Positions 1 to 5,750 of a DNA stretch of 6,366 bases are shown in pieces. The position numbers and the translations under genes were made by a program. This DNA is from an uncultured Pseudomonas sp. (GTDB lineage Bacteria; Pseudomonadota; Gammaproteobacteria; Pseudomonadales; Pseudomonadaceae): the NCBI GenBank assembly GCA_946886875.1, contig CAMPJN010000228.1:1-6366 (forward strand). The letters run 5' to 3'. Position 1 is the first letter of the stretch, and each line of letters opens with the position of its first letter. The notes beneath the pieces were generated by a model, which saw only the letters and a list, made by a program, of their open reading frames with translations, searched no databases and had not been told where the DNA came from.

Positions 1-2
1 CC

Positions 3-638
3 GACGACGAGAGCGAAACGACGCAGATCGAAGCGCCTGATGCGTTCGACGAATCCGCAACGCAGGCGGAAAGCGCCGAAGTCGTCGCCTCTCCCGAAGA
101 CCGCTCGAGCATAGCGAAGCCTTCGCGCTCGTGGTCCGGGCTGTTGATCCTGGGGACCAGCCTGGCCCTGACGGCCGCGACCGTCGGCTGGATCCTCATC
201 GGCGAGGCCGCCATCGAGCAGCCGCCCGGCAAGCAGGCGACCAAACCCGTGCCCTCCCTGATGGAAGGCAAAGAAACCCTGCTGCGCATGATCAAGGACC
301 GCGAGTTGCACGACCGGCTCACGCTGACCGAGGAAAACAGCAGCCTGGTGTTGCAGGGGCGCCTGAAAAAAACCGAGCGGGCCTTGGTGGAGCGCATGCT
401 GGCGCACTTCGACCGGCAGTACGCCGGCGCCCTGAAGGTGATCGACCGCACCACCCCGCTGATCTCGGCGCTGCCGTTCGCCATCGCGCAGATCAACGGC
501 GGCCATAGCGCCCATATCGTCACCGCCAGCGGGCGGCGGATTTTCGTCGGCGACGAGATCGACGGCCTGCGTCTGATCGCCCTGGACGACAAGCGCATCG
601 AATTCGGCGGCGCCCAGCGGATCGAGGTGACCTGGTGA
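3..638 (+). CDS. sctD: SctD/HrpQ-type inner-membrane ring protein of the T3SS (3' part only)
   Basis: The reading frame is open from the left edge and ends at TGA 636-638, leaving 211 residues; the true start lies upstream. Visible parts in order are an acidic Ser/Ala/Glu-rich linker (visible residues 1-43), one hydrophobic helix (about 46-67, GLLILGTSLALTAATVGWIL), then about 145 residues expected in the periplasm. The latter hold a small alpha/beta ring-building-like segment (about 88-125, DRLTLTEENSSLVLQGRL onward) and a C-terminal beta-rich segment with RRIFVGDEIDGLRL. SctD proteins form the outer of the two inner-membrane rings, and their cytoplasmic FHA-like domain contacts the sorting platform; that domain would be off-window. 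The identity rests on topology and on its place directly before sctN, as hrpQ precedes hrcN in Hrp1 clusters. HrpQ-type proteins are poorly conserved, so the family call is firmer than any domain boundary. Confidence 0.85.
   Translation, partial: DDESETTQIEAPDAFDESATQAESAEVVASPEDRSSIAKPSRSWSGLLILGTSLALTAATVGWILIGEAAIEQPPGKQATKPVPSLMEGKETLLRMIKDRELHDRLTLTEENSSLVLQGRLKKTERALVERMLAHFDRQYAGALKVIDRTTPLISALPFAIAQINGGHSAHIVTASGRRIFVGDEIDGLRLIALDDKRIEFGGAQRIEVTW
624..630 (+). promoter_or_regulatory. Ribosome binding site deciding the sctN start
   Basis: GAGGTGA lies inside the last codons of sctD, 7 bases before the ATG at 638. It favours ATG 638 over the adjacent in-frame GTG at 635. The sctD stop and sctN start share one base (TGATG), as expected for translational coupling. 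Confidence 0.7.
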
Positions 639-1996
639 TGGATGCCGCCTTACAAGCCCTGGACGCCTGGAGCGCCGACGAAGCCAAACGCCTGGAGCGC
701 TTCGCCCCGGTAGGCGTCTATGGCCGTATCGTCGGGGTCAGCGGCATTCTCCTGGAAAGCTGCCTGCCACAAGCGAAGATCGGCGACCTGTGCAACGTGC
801 AGCGCGACGACGGCAGCACGGTGCTGGCCGAAATCGTCGGCTTCAGCCAGGCGATCACCCTGCTCTCCGCCCTCGGCGCATTGGACGGTATCGCCATCGG
901 CGCCCGGGTCATGCCACTGTTCCGCCCGCACAGCATCGTCGTCGGCGACAACCTGCTGGGCAGCGTGCTAGACGGCTTCGGCCGCCCGCTGGACGGACAA
1001 GGCCGCGGCGCCTTCGCCAACCCCGAGGATGCAGACGGGGCGCTACCGGTGATCGCCGATGCGCCGGCACCGACCGAACGGCCACGGATCAGCCAAGCGC
1101 TGCACACCGGTATGCGCGCCATCGACGGGCTGCTGACCATCGGCCAGGGCCAACGCGTCGGCTTGTTCGCCGGCGCCGGCTGCGGCAAGACCACCCTGCT
1201 CGCCGAACTGGCGCGCAACACGCCCTGCGATGCCATCGTCTTCGGCCTGATCGGCGAACGCGGCCGCGAACTGCGCGAATTCCTCGACCACGAACTGGAC
1301 GACGAGCTGCGCCAGCGCACCGTGCTGATCTGCTCCACCTCCGACCGCAGCAGCATGGAGCGCGCCCGCGCGGCCTTCACCGCCACCGCCATCGCCGAAG
1401 GCTATCGGCGCCAGGGCAAAAGCGTGTTGCTGATCATCGACTCGCTGACCCGCTTCGCCCGCGCCCAGCGCGAAATCGGCCTGGCCAGCGGCGAGCCGCC
1501 AGGCCGCGGCGGCCTGCCGCCCTCGGTCTACACCTTGCTGCCGCGTCTGGTCGAACGGGCCGGGCAAACCAACGACGGCTGCATCACCGCGCTCTACTCG
1601 GTGCTGATCGAGCAGGACTCGATGAACGACCCGGTGGCCGACGAGGTGCGCTCGCTGCTCGATGGCCACATCGTCCTCGCCCGCCGTCTGGCCGAAAAAG
1701 GCCATTACCCGGCCGTGGACATCCTCGCCAGCCTGAGCCGGACCATGACCAACGTGGTCGAGCGCGAGCATGTCCGCCACGCCACCATGCTGCGCCGTCT
1801 GATGGCCGCCTACCAACAGATCGAGATGTTGATCAAGTTGGGCGAATACCAGCCGGGCAACGACGCCTTCACCGACTACGCCGTGGAGTCGCAGGGCGCG
1901 ATCAACGCCTTCCTCCGCCAGGAGATGCGCGAACCGACACCGATCGACGAAGTCCTCGACCTACTGACAGGGGTAACCGCCCATGCGCCGCACTAG
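638..1996 (+). CDS. sctN: T3SS ATPase SctN (HrcN)
   Basis: This is the cytoplasmic hexameric ATPase that strips chaperones and unfolds substrates at the export gate; it is homologous to flagellar FliI and the F1 beta subunit. The product is 452 residues from ATG 638, normal for the family. Visible motifs are the beta-barrel region (GVYGRIVGVSG, about 28-38), Walker A GAGCGKTT (179-186, Lys184), the catalytic glutamate in GERGRE (Glu207), Walker B VLLIID (263-268, Asp268) followed by SLTRFARAQREIG, and the SLSRTM segment whose Arg368 matches the expected arginine finger. All residues needed for ATP hydrolysis are present. The next genes, sctO and sctP, confirm the T3SS context over a flagellar one. 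An in-frame GTG at 635 would add one residue. The stop overlaps sctO by 14 bases. Confidence 0.98.
   Translation: MDAALQALDAWSADEAKRLERFAPVGVYGRIVGVSGILLESCLPQAKIGDLCNVQRDDGSTVLAEIVGFSQAITLLSALGALDGIAIGARVMPLFRPHSIVVGDNLLGSVLDGFGRPLDGQGRGAFANPEDADGALPVIADAPAPTERPRISQALHTGMRAIDGLLTIGQGQRVGLFAGAGCGKTTLLAELARNTPCDAIVFGLIGERGRELREFLDHELDDELRQRTVLICSTSDRSSMERARAAFTATAIAEGYRRQGKSVLLIIDSLTRFARAQREIGLASGEPPGRGGLPPSVYTLLPRLVERAGQTNDGCITALYSVLIEQDSMNDPVADEVRSLLDGHIVLARRLAEKGHYPAVDILASLSRTMTNVVEREHVRHATMLRRLMAAYQQIEMLIKLGEYQPGNDAFTDYAVESQGAINAFLRQEMREPTPIDEVLDLLTGVTAHAPH
1969..1973 (+). promoter_or_regulatory. Ribosome binding site deciding the sctO start
   Basis: AGGGG lies 9 bases before ATG 1983, inside the 3' end of sctN. 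The alternative in-frame ATG at 2001 has no purine-rich site at the right distance, so 1983 is preferred even though it creates a 14-base overlap. Confidence 0.55.
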
Positions 1997-2450
1997 ATTC
2001 ATGCCCGAAGAACCGGAAGCCGACGACCCGGCCCTGGCCGAACTGGGCCGCACCCTGAATATCCTCAAACCGATCCGCCGTCAGCGCCTCAGCCGCGCCG
2101 AACGCGAACTGCGGCAAGAGCAGGAACGCCTCGAAGCGCTCGTCGAGCGCCTCGAACAAGGCCGCACCGCCTTGCACCAGCAGCAGCGGGAAAGCCGCCA
2201 ACGACGCGCCGACCTGCTCGACGAGCACCGTGCCGAAGCCAAGCCGGTCGCCAAGGTACAGGACTGGATCGCCAGCGAGCACGCCATGATCGGCGCCCTC
2301 GCCTACCGCCAAGTGCAACTGGACGAACTGGCGCAGGACCACGGCCGCCAGGAGCAACGTATCGACTCGGCCCGCGACGCCATGCTGCAAAGCCAGCGCG
2401 CGGTGGAAAAACTGGACTACCTGTCGAAGAACCTGGGAGGAACCTTGTGA
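1983..2450 (+). CDS. sctO: T3SS stalk protein SctO (HrpO), coiled coil
   Basis: The product has 155 residues and is strongly charged (Glu, Arg, Gln, Asp), with almost no glycine or proline between about residues 30 and 150. That composition predicts a long antiparallel alpha-helical hairpin, the fold of SctO/FliJ and the F1 gamma stalk. The segment LNILKPIRRQRLSRAEREL (about 23-41) begins the first helix. In this family the stalk inserts into the SctN hexamer and links it to the SctV export gate. Length and position between sctN and sctP match HrpO. Primary sequence is weakly conserved in SctO, so the call depends on composition plus position. The start is taken at ATG 1983 on its ribosome binding site; ATG 2001 would remove six residues. 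The stop overlaps the sctP start by 4 bases (GTGA). Confidence 0.88.
   Translation: MRRTRFMPEEPEADDPALAELGRTLNILKPIRRQRLSRAERELRQEQERLEALVERLEQGRTALHQQQRESRQRRADLLDEHRAEAKPVAKVQDWIASEHAMIGALAYRQVQLDELAQDHGRQEQRIDSARDAMLQSQRAVEKLDYLSKNLGGTL
2435..2440 (+). promoter_or_regulatory. Ribosome binding site for the GTG start of sctP
   Basis: GGGAGG, within GGGAGGAA, lies 6 bases before GTG 2447 at the very end of sctO. It is among the strongest Shine-Dalgarno matches in the window and supports the GTG start. Confidence 0.7.
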
Positions 2451-2974
2451 ACACCGCCAATCTTGCCCACCGCCCCCGGCAGCGGGCAATCGAACCGCCG
2501 CCGCACAGGACGCCGGAAAATCCGCGCCAGCGCGAAAGCCAAGCCAATGGCCGCGATAGCGAGCTGTTCACGCAATTGCTCGACGATGCCGATAGCCTCG
2601 CCTGGGGCGCCTGGCAACCGCAGATGCAGCAATCCACGGACAGCTTTGCGGCGCAAACCAGCGAAAGTACCGCGAGCGCCGCCAGCCCGCCCGAGTGGGG
2701 GCCGCTGCAACAGAAGCTCACCGAGCTGCTGCCCGAACGCCCCGGCCAGGCCGGCCAGATGCTGGAGGCAACCCTGATGATGCCCAACCTGGGCGAAGTC
2801 GGCTTTGCCCTCAAGCCCATGCCGGGCAATGGCTGGAACATCACCCTGCGCTTTGCCCAGCGCTCGGCCTTGGAGAAACTCAGGGACAGCCGCGAGCATT
2901 GTCGGCGCAGCCTGGCCGATTCACTGGGACGCCCGATCAGGCTGGAGTTCGACGACCGGGAGCGCTGGGCATGA
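2447..2974 (+). CDS. sctP: SctP/HrpP-type length-control and substrate-specificity switch protein
   Basis: The product has 175 residues from a GTG start. The N-terminal half (about 1-100) is rich in Pro, Gln, Ser, Ala and Arg and looks disordered, as expected for an exported protein. The C-terminal part (about 106-174) begins LEATLMMPNLGEVGFALKP and ends RPIRLEFDDRERW, resembling the T3S4 domain of SctP/FliK proteins. In the family this domain contacts SctU and switches export from early pilus or needle subunits to later substrates. The protein is close in size to P. syringae HrpP as I recall it, and far shorter than the Yersinia ruler YscP. The GTGA overlap with sctO and ATGA overlap with sctQ suggest coupled translation. 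The assignment rests on position, length and C-terminal character; no catalytic residue is expected. Confidence 0.85.
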   Translation: MNTANLAHRPRQRAIEPPPHRTPENPRQRESQANGRDSELFTQLLDDADSLAWGAWQPQMQQSTDSFAAQTSESTASAASPPEWGPLQQKLTELLPERPGQAGQMLEATLMMPNLGEVGFALKPMPGNGWNITLRFAQRSALEKLRDSREHCRRSLADSLGRPIRLEFDDRERWA

Positions 2975-4032
2975 GCGCCAGACTCCTCGAATTCCGCCGC
3001 CTGCCCGGCGCCCAGGCCGAGCTGCGTCGGCGCATCGGCCGGGGCCTGGCGCTGGACTTCCAACTGGGCGACAGCCAGGGCGTGCTGACCCTGCGCCAGA
3101 CCAACCAGGCCTGCGAGCAGGGCGGTGTGACACTGACCAGCGACCTGGGCCCGCTGCGCCTGAACCGCGCCTCCGCCCTGCTCAGCCTGCTGTCGAGCTG
3201 CCCCGCCCTGCTGCCGGACGACACGGACGAGAGCGGCGACCACGACTGGTATTGGTCCCTCTACAACCAATGCCTCAGCCCGCAACTGCGCGAGCTCTTC
3301 GGCCACATTACCCCGAGCGCGCAAGCCCTGGGCGATGGCCTGCCCTGCGAGTTGGAGGTGCGCCTTGGCGAGCAGTTCGTGCTCAGCGCGGCGCAGCTGC
3401 CCACCGCCACCCTCGAGCAGCTGCTCGCCCGGCCCGGCTGGCGCCCCTTGAGCTACCGGCCGAGTCCCGACTGGCGCTTATCCACCCCGCTGGTGTTGGG
3501 GCGTACCGCCTTGACCATGGGCCAACTCAAGTCCCTGCGCCGTGGCGATGTCGTGCTGCCCGAGCAGGCGCTGTTCCAACCCGACGGTAACGGCAGCCTG
3601 TTGCTTGGCCGCCAACGCCTGCACGGGCGCCTGGAAACTTCCCCCACCCCGCATTTCGTCATCACCGCCCTAGAGGAAACCGCCATGAATGCCTATGTCA
3701 GCGAATTCGCCGCCGATCCGATTCTCTCCACCGACGCCACCGCCGAAGCCGTCGCCGAGAACACTGTCGAGGACGCCAGCGAGGACATCGTCCTGGAAGT
3801 TGCCGATGCCTTCGACGACCTGCCCCTGTCCCTGACCCTCAATTGCGGGCGCCTGTCCCTGACCCTTGGCGAGCTGAAGACCCTCGGCACGGGCTCGGTG
3901 CTCAGCCTCGGCAAGGGCACGCCCGGCTTCGCCACGCTCTGTCACGACGACCGTCCGCTGGCTCACGGGGAACTGGTCGACGTGGATGGCCACATAGGGT
4001 TACAGATAACCCGCCTGGAAATCGGTAGATGA
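2971..4032 (+). CDS. sctQ: Sorting-platform (C-ring) protein SctQ, full-length HrcQ with two SpoA domains
   Basis: SctQ forms the cytoplasmic pods of the sorting platform that receive substrates and chaperones; it is related to flagellar FliM/FliN. The product has 353 residues from ATG 2971, which overlaps the sctP stop as ATGA and follows GGGAG at 2958-2962. The N-terminal region (1-165) is the variable part. SpoA1 spans about 170-227 ([20 protein letters not shown]) and SpoA2 about 282-350 ([20 protein letters not shown]). Between them, about 239-281, is an acidic Ala/Glu/Asp-rich linker. P. syringae carries these halves as separate hrcQa and hrcQb genes; here they are one continuous frame. 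Met239 has its own ribosome binding site, so a shorter C-terminal product is likely as well. The stop overlaps sctR by 4 bases. Confidence 0.95.
   Translation: MSARLLEFRRLPGAQAELRRRIGRGLALDFQLGDSQGVLTLRQTNQACEQGGVTLTSDLGPLRLNRASALLSLLSSCPALLPDDTDESGDHDWYWSLYNQCLSPQLRELFGHITPSAQALGDGLPCELEVRLGEQFVLSAAQLPTATLEQLLARPGWRPLSYRPSPDWRLSTPLVLGRTALTMGQLKSLRRGDVVLPEQALFQPDGNGSLLLGRQRLHGRLETSPTPHFVITALEETAMNAYVSEFAADPILSTDATAEAVAENTVEDASEDIVLEVADAFDDLPLSLTLNCGRLSLTLGELKTLGTGSVLSLGKGTPGFATLCHDDRPLAHGELVDVDGHIGLQITRLEIGR
3673..3679 (+). promoter_or_regulatory. Internal ribosome binding site within sctQ
   Basis: GAGGAAA, within AGAGGAAA, lies 5 bases before the in-frame ATG at 3685. The match and spacing are as good as for most genuine gene starts in this operon. 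It sits at the boundary between SpoA1 and the linker, where a separate C-terminal SctQ product would begin. Confidence 0.75.
3685..4032 (+). CDS. Predicted internal-start product SctQ-C (HrcQb-like, SpoA2 only)
   Basis: This is a nested, in-frame start within sctQ giving 115 residues: [14 protein letters not shown], an acidic linker, then one complete SpoA domain (about residues 44-112 of the short form). In Yersinia (YscQ-C) and Salmonella (the short SsaQ form), internal initiation yields such a C-terminal fragment, which dimerises and binds full-length SctQ in the sorting platform. In P. syringae the equivalent HrcQb is a separate gene of slightly larger size. Support here is the AGAGGAAA site, the correct spacing, the ATG, and the position exactly between domains. 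Whether it is made is an inference; the sequence alone cannot show translation. Confidence 0.72.
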   Translation: MNAYVSEFAADPILSTDATAEAVAENTVEDASEDIVLEVADAFDDLPLSLTLNCGRLSLTLGELKTLGTGSVLSLGKGTPGFATLCHDDRPLAHGELVDVDGHIGLQITRLEIGR

Positions 4033-4682
4033 ATATCGGACACGTAGATCCCCTGCTGCTGGCGCTCTTTCTCGGATCGCTCTCCCTGCTGCCGTTGTTC
4101 ATGATCGTCTGCACCTGTTTCCTGAAGATATCCATGGTGCTGCTGATCACCCGCAACGCCATCGGGGTGCAGCAGGTGCCGCCGAACATGGCGGTCTACG
4201 GCATCGCCCTGGCCGCCACCCTGTTCGTCATGGCGCCGGTGTTCGGCGACATGGGCGAACGCCTCGAGGACGACAGCATCGATCTCTCCACCATGGAAAC
4301 CCTGCAAGACGGCGCCAAGCACGTGCTCGAGCCGTTGCAGAAATTCATGTCGCGCAATACCGATCCGGACATCCTCACCCACCTGATGGACAACAGCGCG
4401 CGCATGTGGCCGGCGGACATGGCGAGCAAGGTCAAGCGCGACGATTTTCTGCTGATCGTGCCGTCCTTCGTCCTCTCGGAATTGCAGGCGGGGTTCAAGA
4501 TCGGCTTTCTGGTTTACATCCCGCTGATCGTCATCGACCTGATCGTCTCCAACATCCTGCTCGCGCTCGGCATGCAAATGGTCTCGCCGATGACCCTCGC
4601 CCTACCGCTGAAAATCCTTCTGTTCGTCCTCGCCAGCGGCTGGACGCGCCTGCTCGACGGCCTGTTCTACAGCTACCTGTGA
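4029..4682 (+). CDS. sctR: T3SS export-gate protein SctR (HrcR, FliP family)
   Basis: SctR forms the pentameric core of the SctR5-S4-T1 export gate at the base of the secretion channel. The product has 217 residues, typical for the family. Family signatures are [20 protein letters not shown] in the first third, with QQVPPN, and the segment starting [19 protein letters not shown] (from residue 147), leading into [17 protein letters not shown]. Hydrophobic segments lie at about 9-29, 53-70, 155-183 and 190-212, separated by a polar loop (about 73-145) rich in Asp, Glu and Met. The ATG overlaps the sctQ stop (ATGA), with GGAAA at 4017-4021. It cannot be flagellar FliP in this context: the neighbours are all T3SS-specific and there is no FliO or FliQ-FlhB arrangement of the flagellar kind. 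Confidence 0.97.
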   Translation: MNIGHVDPLLLALFLGSLSLLPLFMIVCTCFLKISMVLLITRNAIGVQQVPPNMAVYGIALAATLFVMAPVFGDMGERLEDDSIDLSTMETLQDGAKHVLEPLQKFMSRNTDPDILTHLMDNSARMWPADMASKVKRDDFLLIVPSFVLSELQAGFKIGFLVYIPLIVIDLIVSNILLALGMQMVSPMTLALPLKILLFVLASGWTRLLDGLFYSYL

Positions 4683-4690
4683 GGTGAGCG

Positions 4691-4951
4691 ATGGAAATCC
4701 TGACCCTGTTCAAACAGGCCATGCTGCTGGTGGTCATGCTCTCCGCGCCGCCGTTGATCGTGGCGGTGATCGTCGGCGTGATCATCTCCCTGCTGCAAGC
4801 GGTGATGCAGTTGCAGGACCAGACCCTGCCGTTCGCGGTCAAGCTGGTCGCCGTCGGCCTGACCCTGGCGCTGACCGGGCGTTGGGTCGGCGTGCAACTG
4901 ATCCAGCTGACCACCCTGGCCTTCAACATGATCGCGCAGACGGGGGCCTGA
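4691..4951 (+). CDS. sctS: T3SS export-gate protein SctS (HrcS, FliQ family)
   Basis: The product is a small inner-membrane protein of 86 residues, the normal family size. It has two hydrophobic helices (about 12-35, LVVMLSAPPLIVAVIVGVII, and about 48-68) joined by the conserved LLQAVMQLQDQTLPF loop, which lines the gate just above the cytoplasm in known structures. Four copies wrap around the SctR-SctT core. The ATG follows GAGGTGAG at 4681-4688, which overlaps the sctR stop codon; the gap from sctR is 8 bases, the largest in the window. The sequence resembles HrcS of P. syringae closely as recalled, supporting the Hrp1 assignment. Confidence 0.97.
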   Translation: MEILTLFKQAMLLVVMLSAPPLIVAVIVGVIISLLQAVMQLQDQTLPFAVKLVAVGLTLALTGRWVGVQLIQLTTLAFNMIAQTGA

Positions 4952-4952
4952 G

Positions 4953-5750
4953 ATGGTTCCCGGCGTCATCGAGCAGATCTTCGAGACCATACTCGCCCTG
5001 ACCCTGGGCATGGCGCGCATCTATCCCTGCCTGTTTCTGGTACCGATCTTCGCTTTCAAGGAACTCAAGGGCATGTTGCGTCATGCCATCGTCCTGGCCC
5101 TGGCGCTGGTGCCCATGCCGAGCATCCAGCACGCCCTCACCGGAGTCGAGCACTCCTGGACCTGGGTCGTCGGCTTGATCTTCAAGGAGGTCGTGCTCGG
5201 TATCCTGATCGGCCTGCTGCTGGCCATGCCGTTCTGGCTGTTCGAATCGGTCGGCGCGCTGTTCGATAACCAGCGCGGCGCCCTGGTCGGCGGCCAGCTC
5301 AACCCCGCCCTCGGCCAGGACGTCACGCCGCTCGGCCATCTGCTCAAGCAGGTGTTCATCCTGTTACTGATCATCGGCCTCGGCTACGGCGTGATCACCC
5401 AGGTGATCTGGGACAGCTACCTGCTGTGGCCGCCGACCCTGTGGCTGCCGCAACCGACGGCGGACGGCTTCGATGTCTACCTCGGCCTGCTCGCCGATAC
5501 CTTCAGCCATATGGTGCTCTACGCCGCGCCCCTGGTCGGCCTGTTGCTGATGATCGACTTCGCGGTCGCGATCCTCAGCCTGTACAGCCAGCATCTGCAG
5601 GTGTCCTCGCTGTCGATGCCGGCCAAATGCCTGGTCGGCATCGGCTTCGTCCTGATCTACCTGCCCATGCTGGAATACCTCGCCGACGGTCGCCTGCTGC
5701 AGCTGCGCGACATGCCGCACATCCTCCCTCTACTGCTGAGTGCGCCATGA
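4953..5750 (+). CDS. sctT: T3SS export-gate protein SctT (HrcT, FliR family)
   Basis: SctT is the single-copy subunit that closes the SctR pentamer in the export gate and contacts SctU. The product has 265 residues, as usual for the family, and is highly hydrophobic with several membrane segments. Diagnostic parts are LALTLGMARIYPCLFLVPIF near the N-terminus, FKELKGMLRHAIVLALAL after it, FKEVVLGILIGLLLAMPFW, the polar FDNQRGALVGGQLNP segment, and IDFAVAILSLYSQHLQVSSL near the C-terminus. It starts one base after the sctS stop, with GGGGG at 4942-4946 as the likely ribosome binding site, and its stop overlaps the sctU ATG. The residues after FKELKG recall HrcT rather than the Ysc or Inv families, though no alignment was run. 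Confidence 0.97.
   Translation: MVPGVIEQIFETILALTLGMARIYPCLFLVPIFAFKELKGMLRHAIVLALALVPMPSIQHALTGVEHSWTWVVGLIFKEVVLGILIGLLLAMPFWLFESVGALFDNQRGALVGGQLNPALGQDVTPLGHLLKQVFILLLIIGLGYGVITQVIWDSYLLWPPTLWLPQPTADGFDVYLGLLADTFSHMVLYAAPLVGLLLMIDFAVAILSLYSQHLQVSSLSMPAKCLVGIGFVLIYLPMLEYLADGRLLQLRDMPHILPLLLSAP

Noticed and set aside
366..372. A run of seven A residues within sctD, a possible slippage site of the kind known in some T3SS genes.
   Set aside because: The zero frame continues cleanly to a coupled stop at 638. The shifted frame gives an Arg/Pro/Ala-rich tail with no recognisable function, and the run encodes an ordinary Lys-Lys-Thr.
635..637. GTG at 635 as the sctN start.
   Set aside because: ATG 638 is immediately adjacent and in frame, is better spaced from GAGGTGA, and gives the common TGATG overlap. 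The choice changes only one residue.
1043..1816. A 257-codon minus-strand open frame opposite sctN.
   Set aside because: Its codons mirror the third-position GC bias of sctN, and its His/Gly/Gln/Ala-rich product matches no known fold. It is a shadow frame.
790..2058. A 422-codon plus-strand open frame overlapping sctN in another frame.
   Set aside because: The product is almost entirely Arg, Pro, Ala and His, as expected for an off-frame reading of GC-rich coding DNA. sctN carries all the ATPase motifs.
2439..2470. GGAACC at 2439-2444 followed by CCAC at 2467-2470, resembling a HrpL-type hrp box before sctP.
   Set aside because: The spacer is 22 bases rather than 15-16, and GGAACC is explained as part of the sctP ribosome binding site.
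2695..2970. Upstream in-frame extension of sctQ to a start at 2695.
   Set aside because: The extension would overlap sctP by about 280 bases and encodes low-complexity Ala/Arg/Pro/Gly sequence. ATG 2971 has a ribosome binding site and the usual ATGA coupling.
2089..3324. A 411-codon open frame on the minus strand across sctO, sctP and sctQ.
   Set aside because: It is antisense to three well-supported genes, Arg/Ala/Gly-rich as GC-rich shadow frames are, has no recognisable family character, and crosses three gene boundaries.
4029..5750. Flagellar fliP-fliQ-fliR instead of sctRST.
   Set aside because: The genes lie in one operon with sctO/sctP/sctQ-type genes and an SctD-type protein, and they lead directly into SctU. 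The order and sequence character are those of a Hrp1 T3SS.
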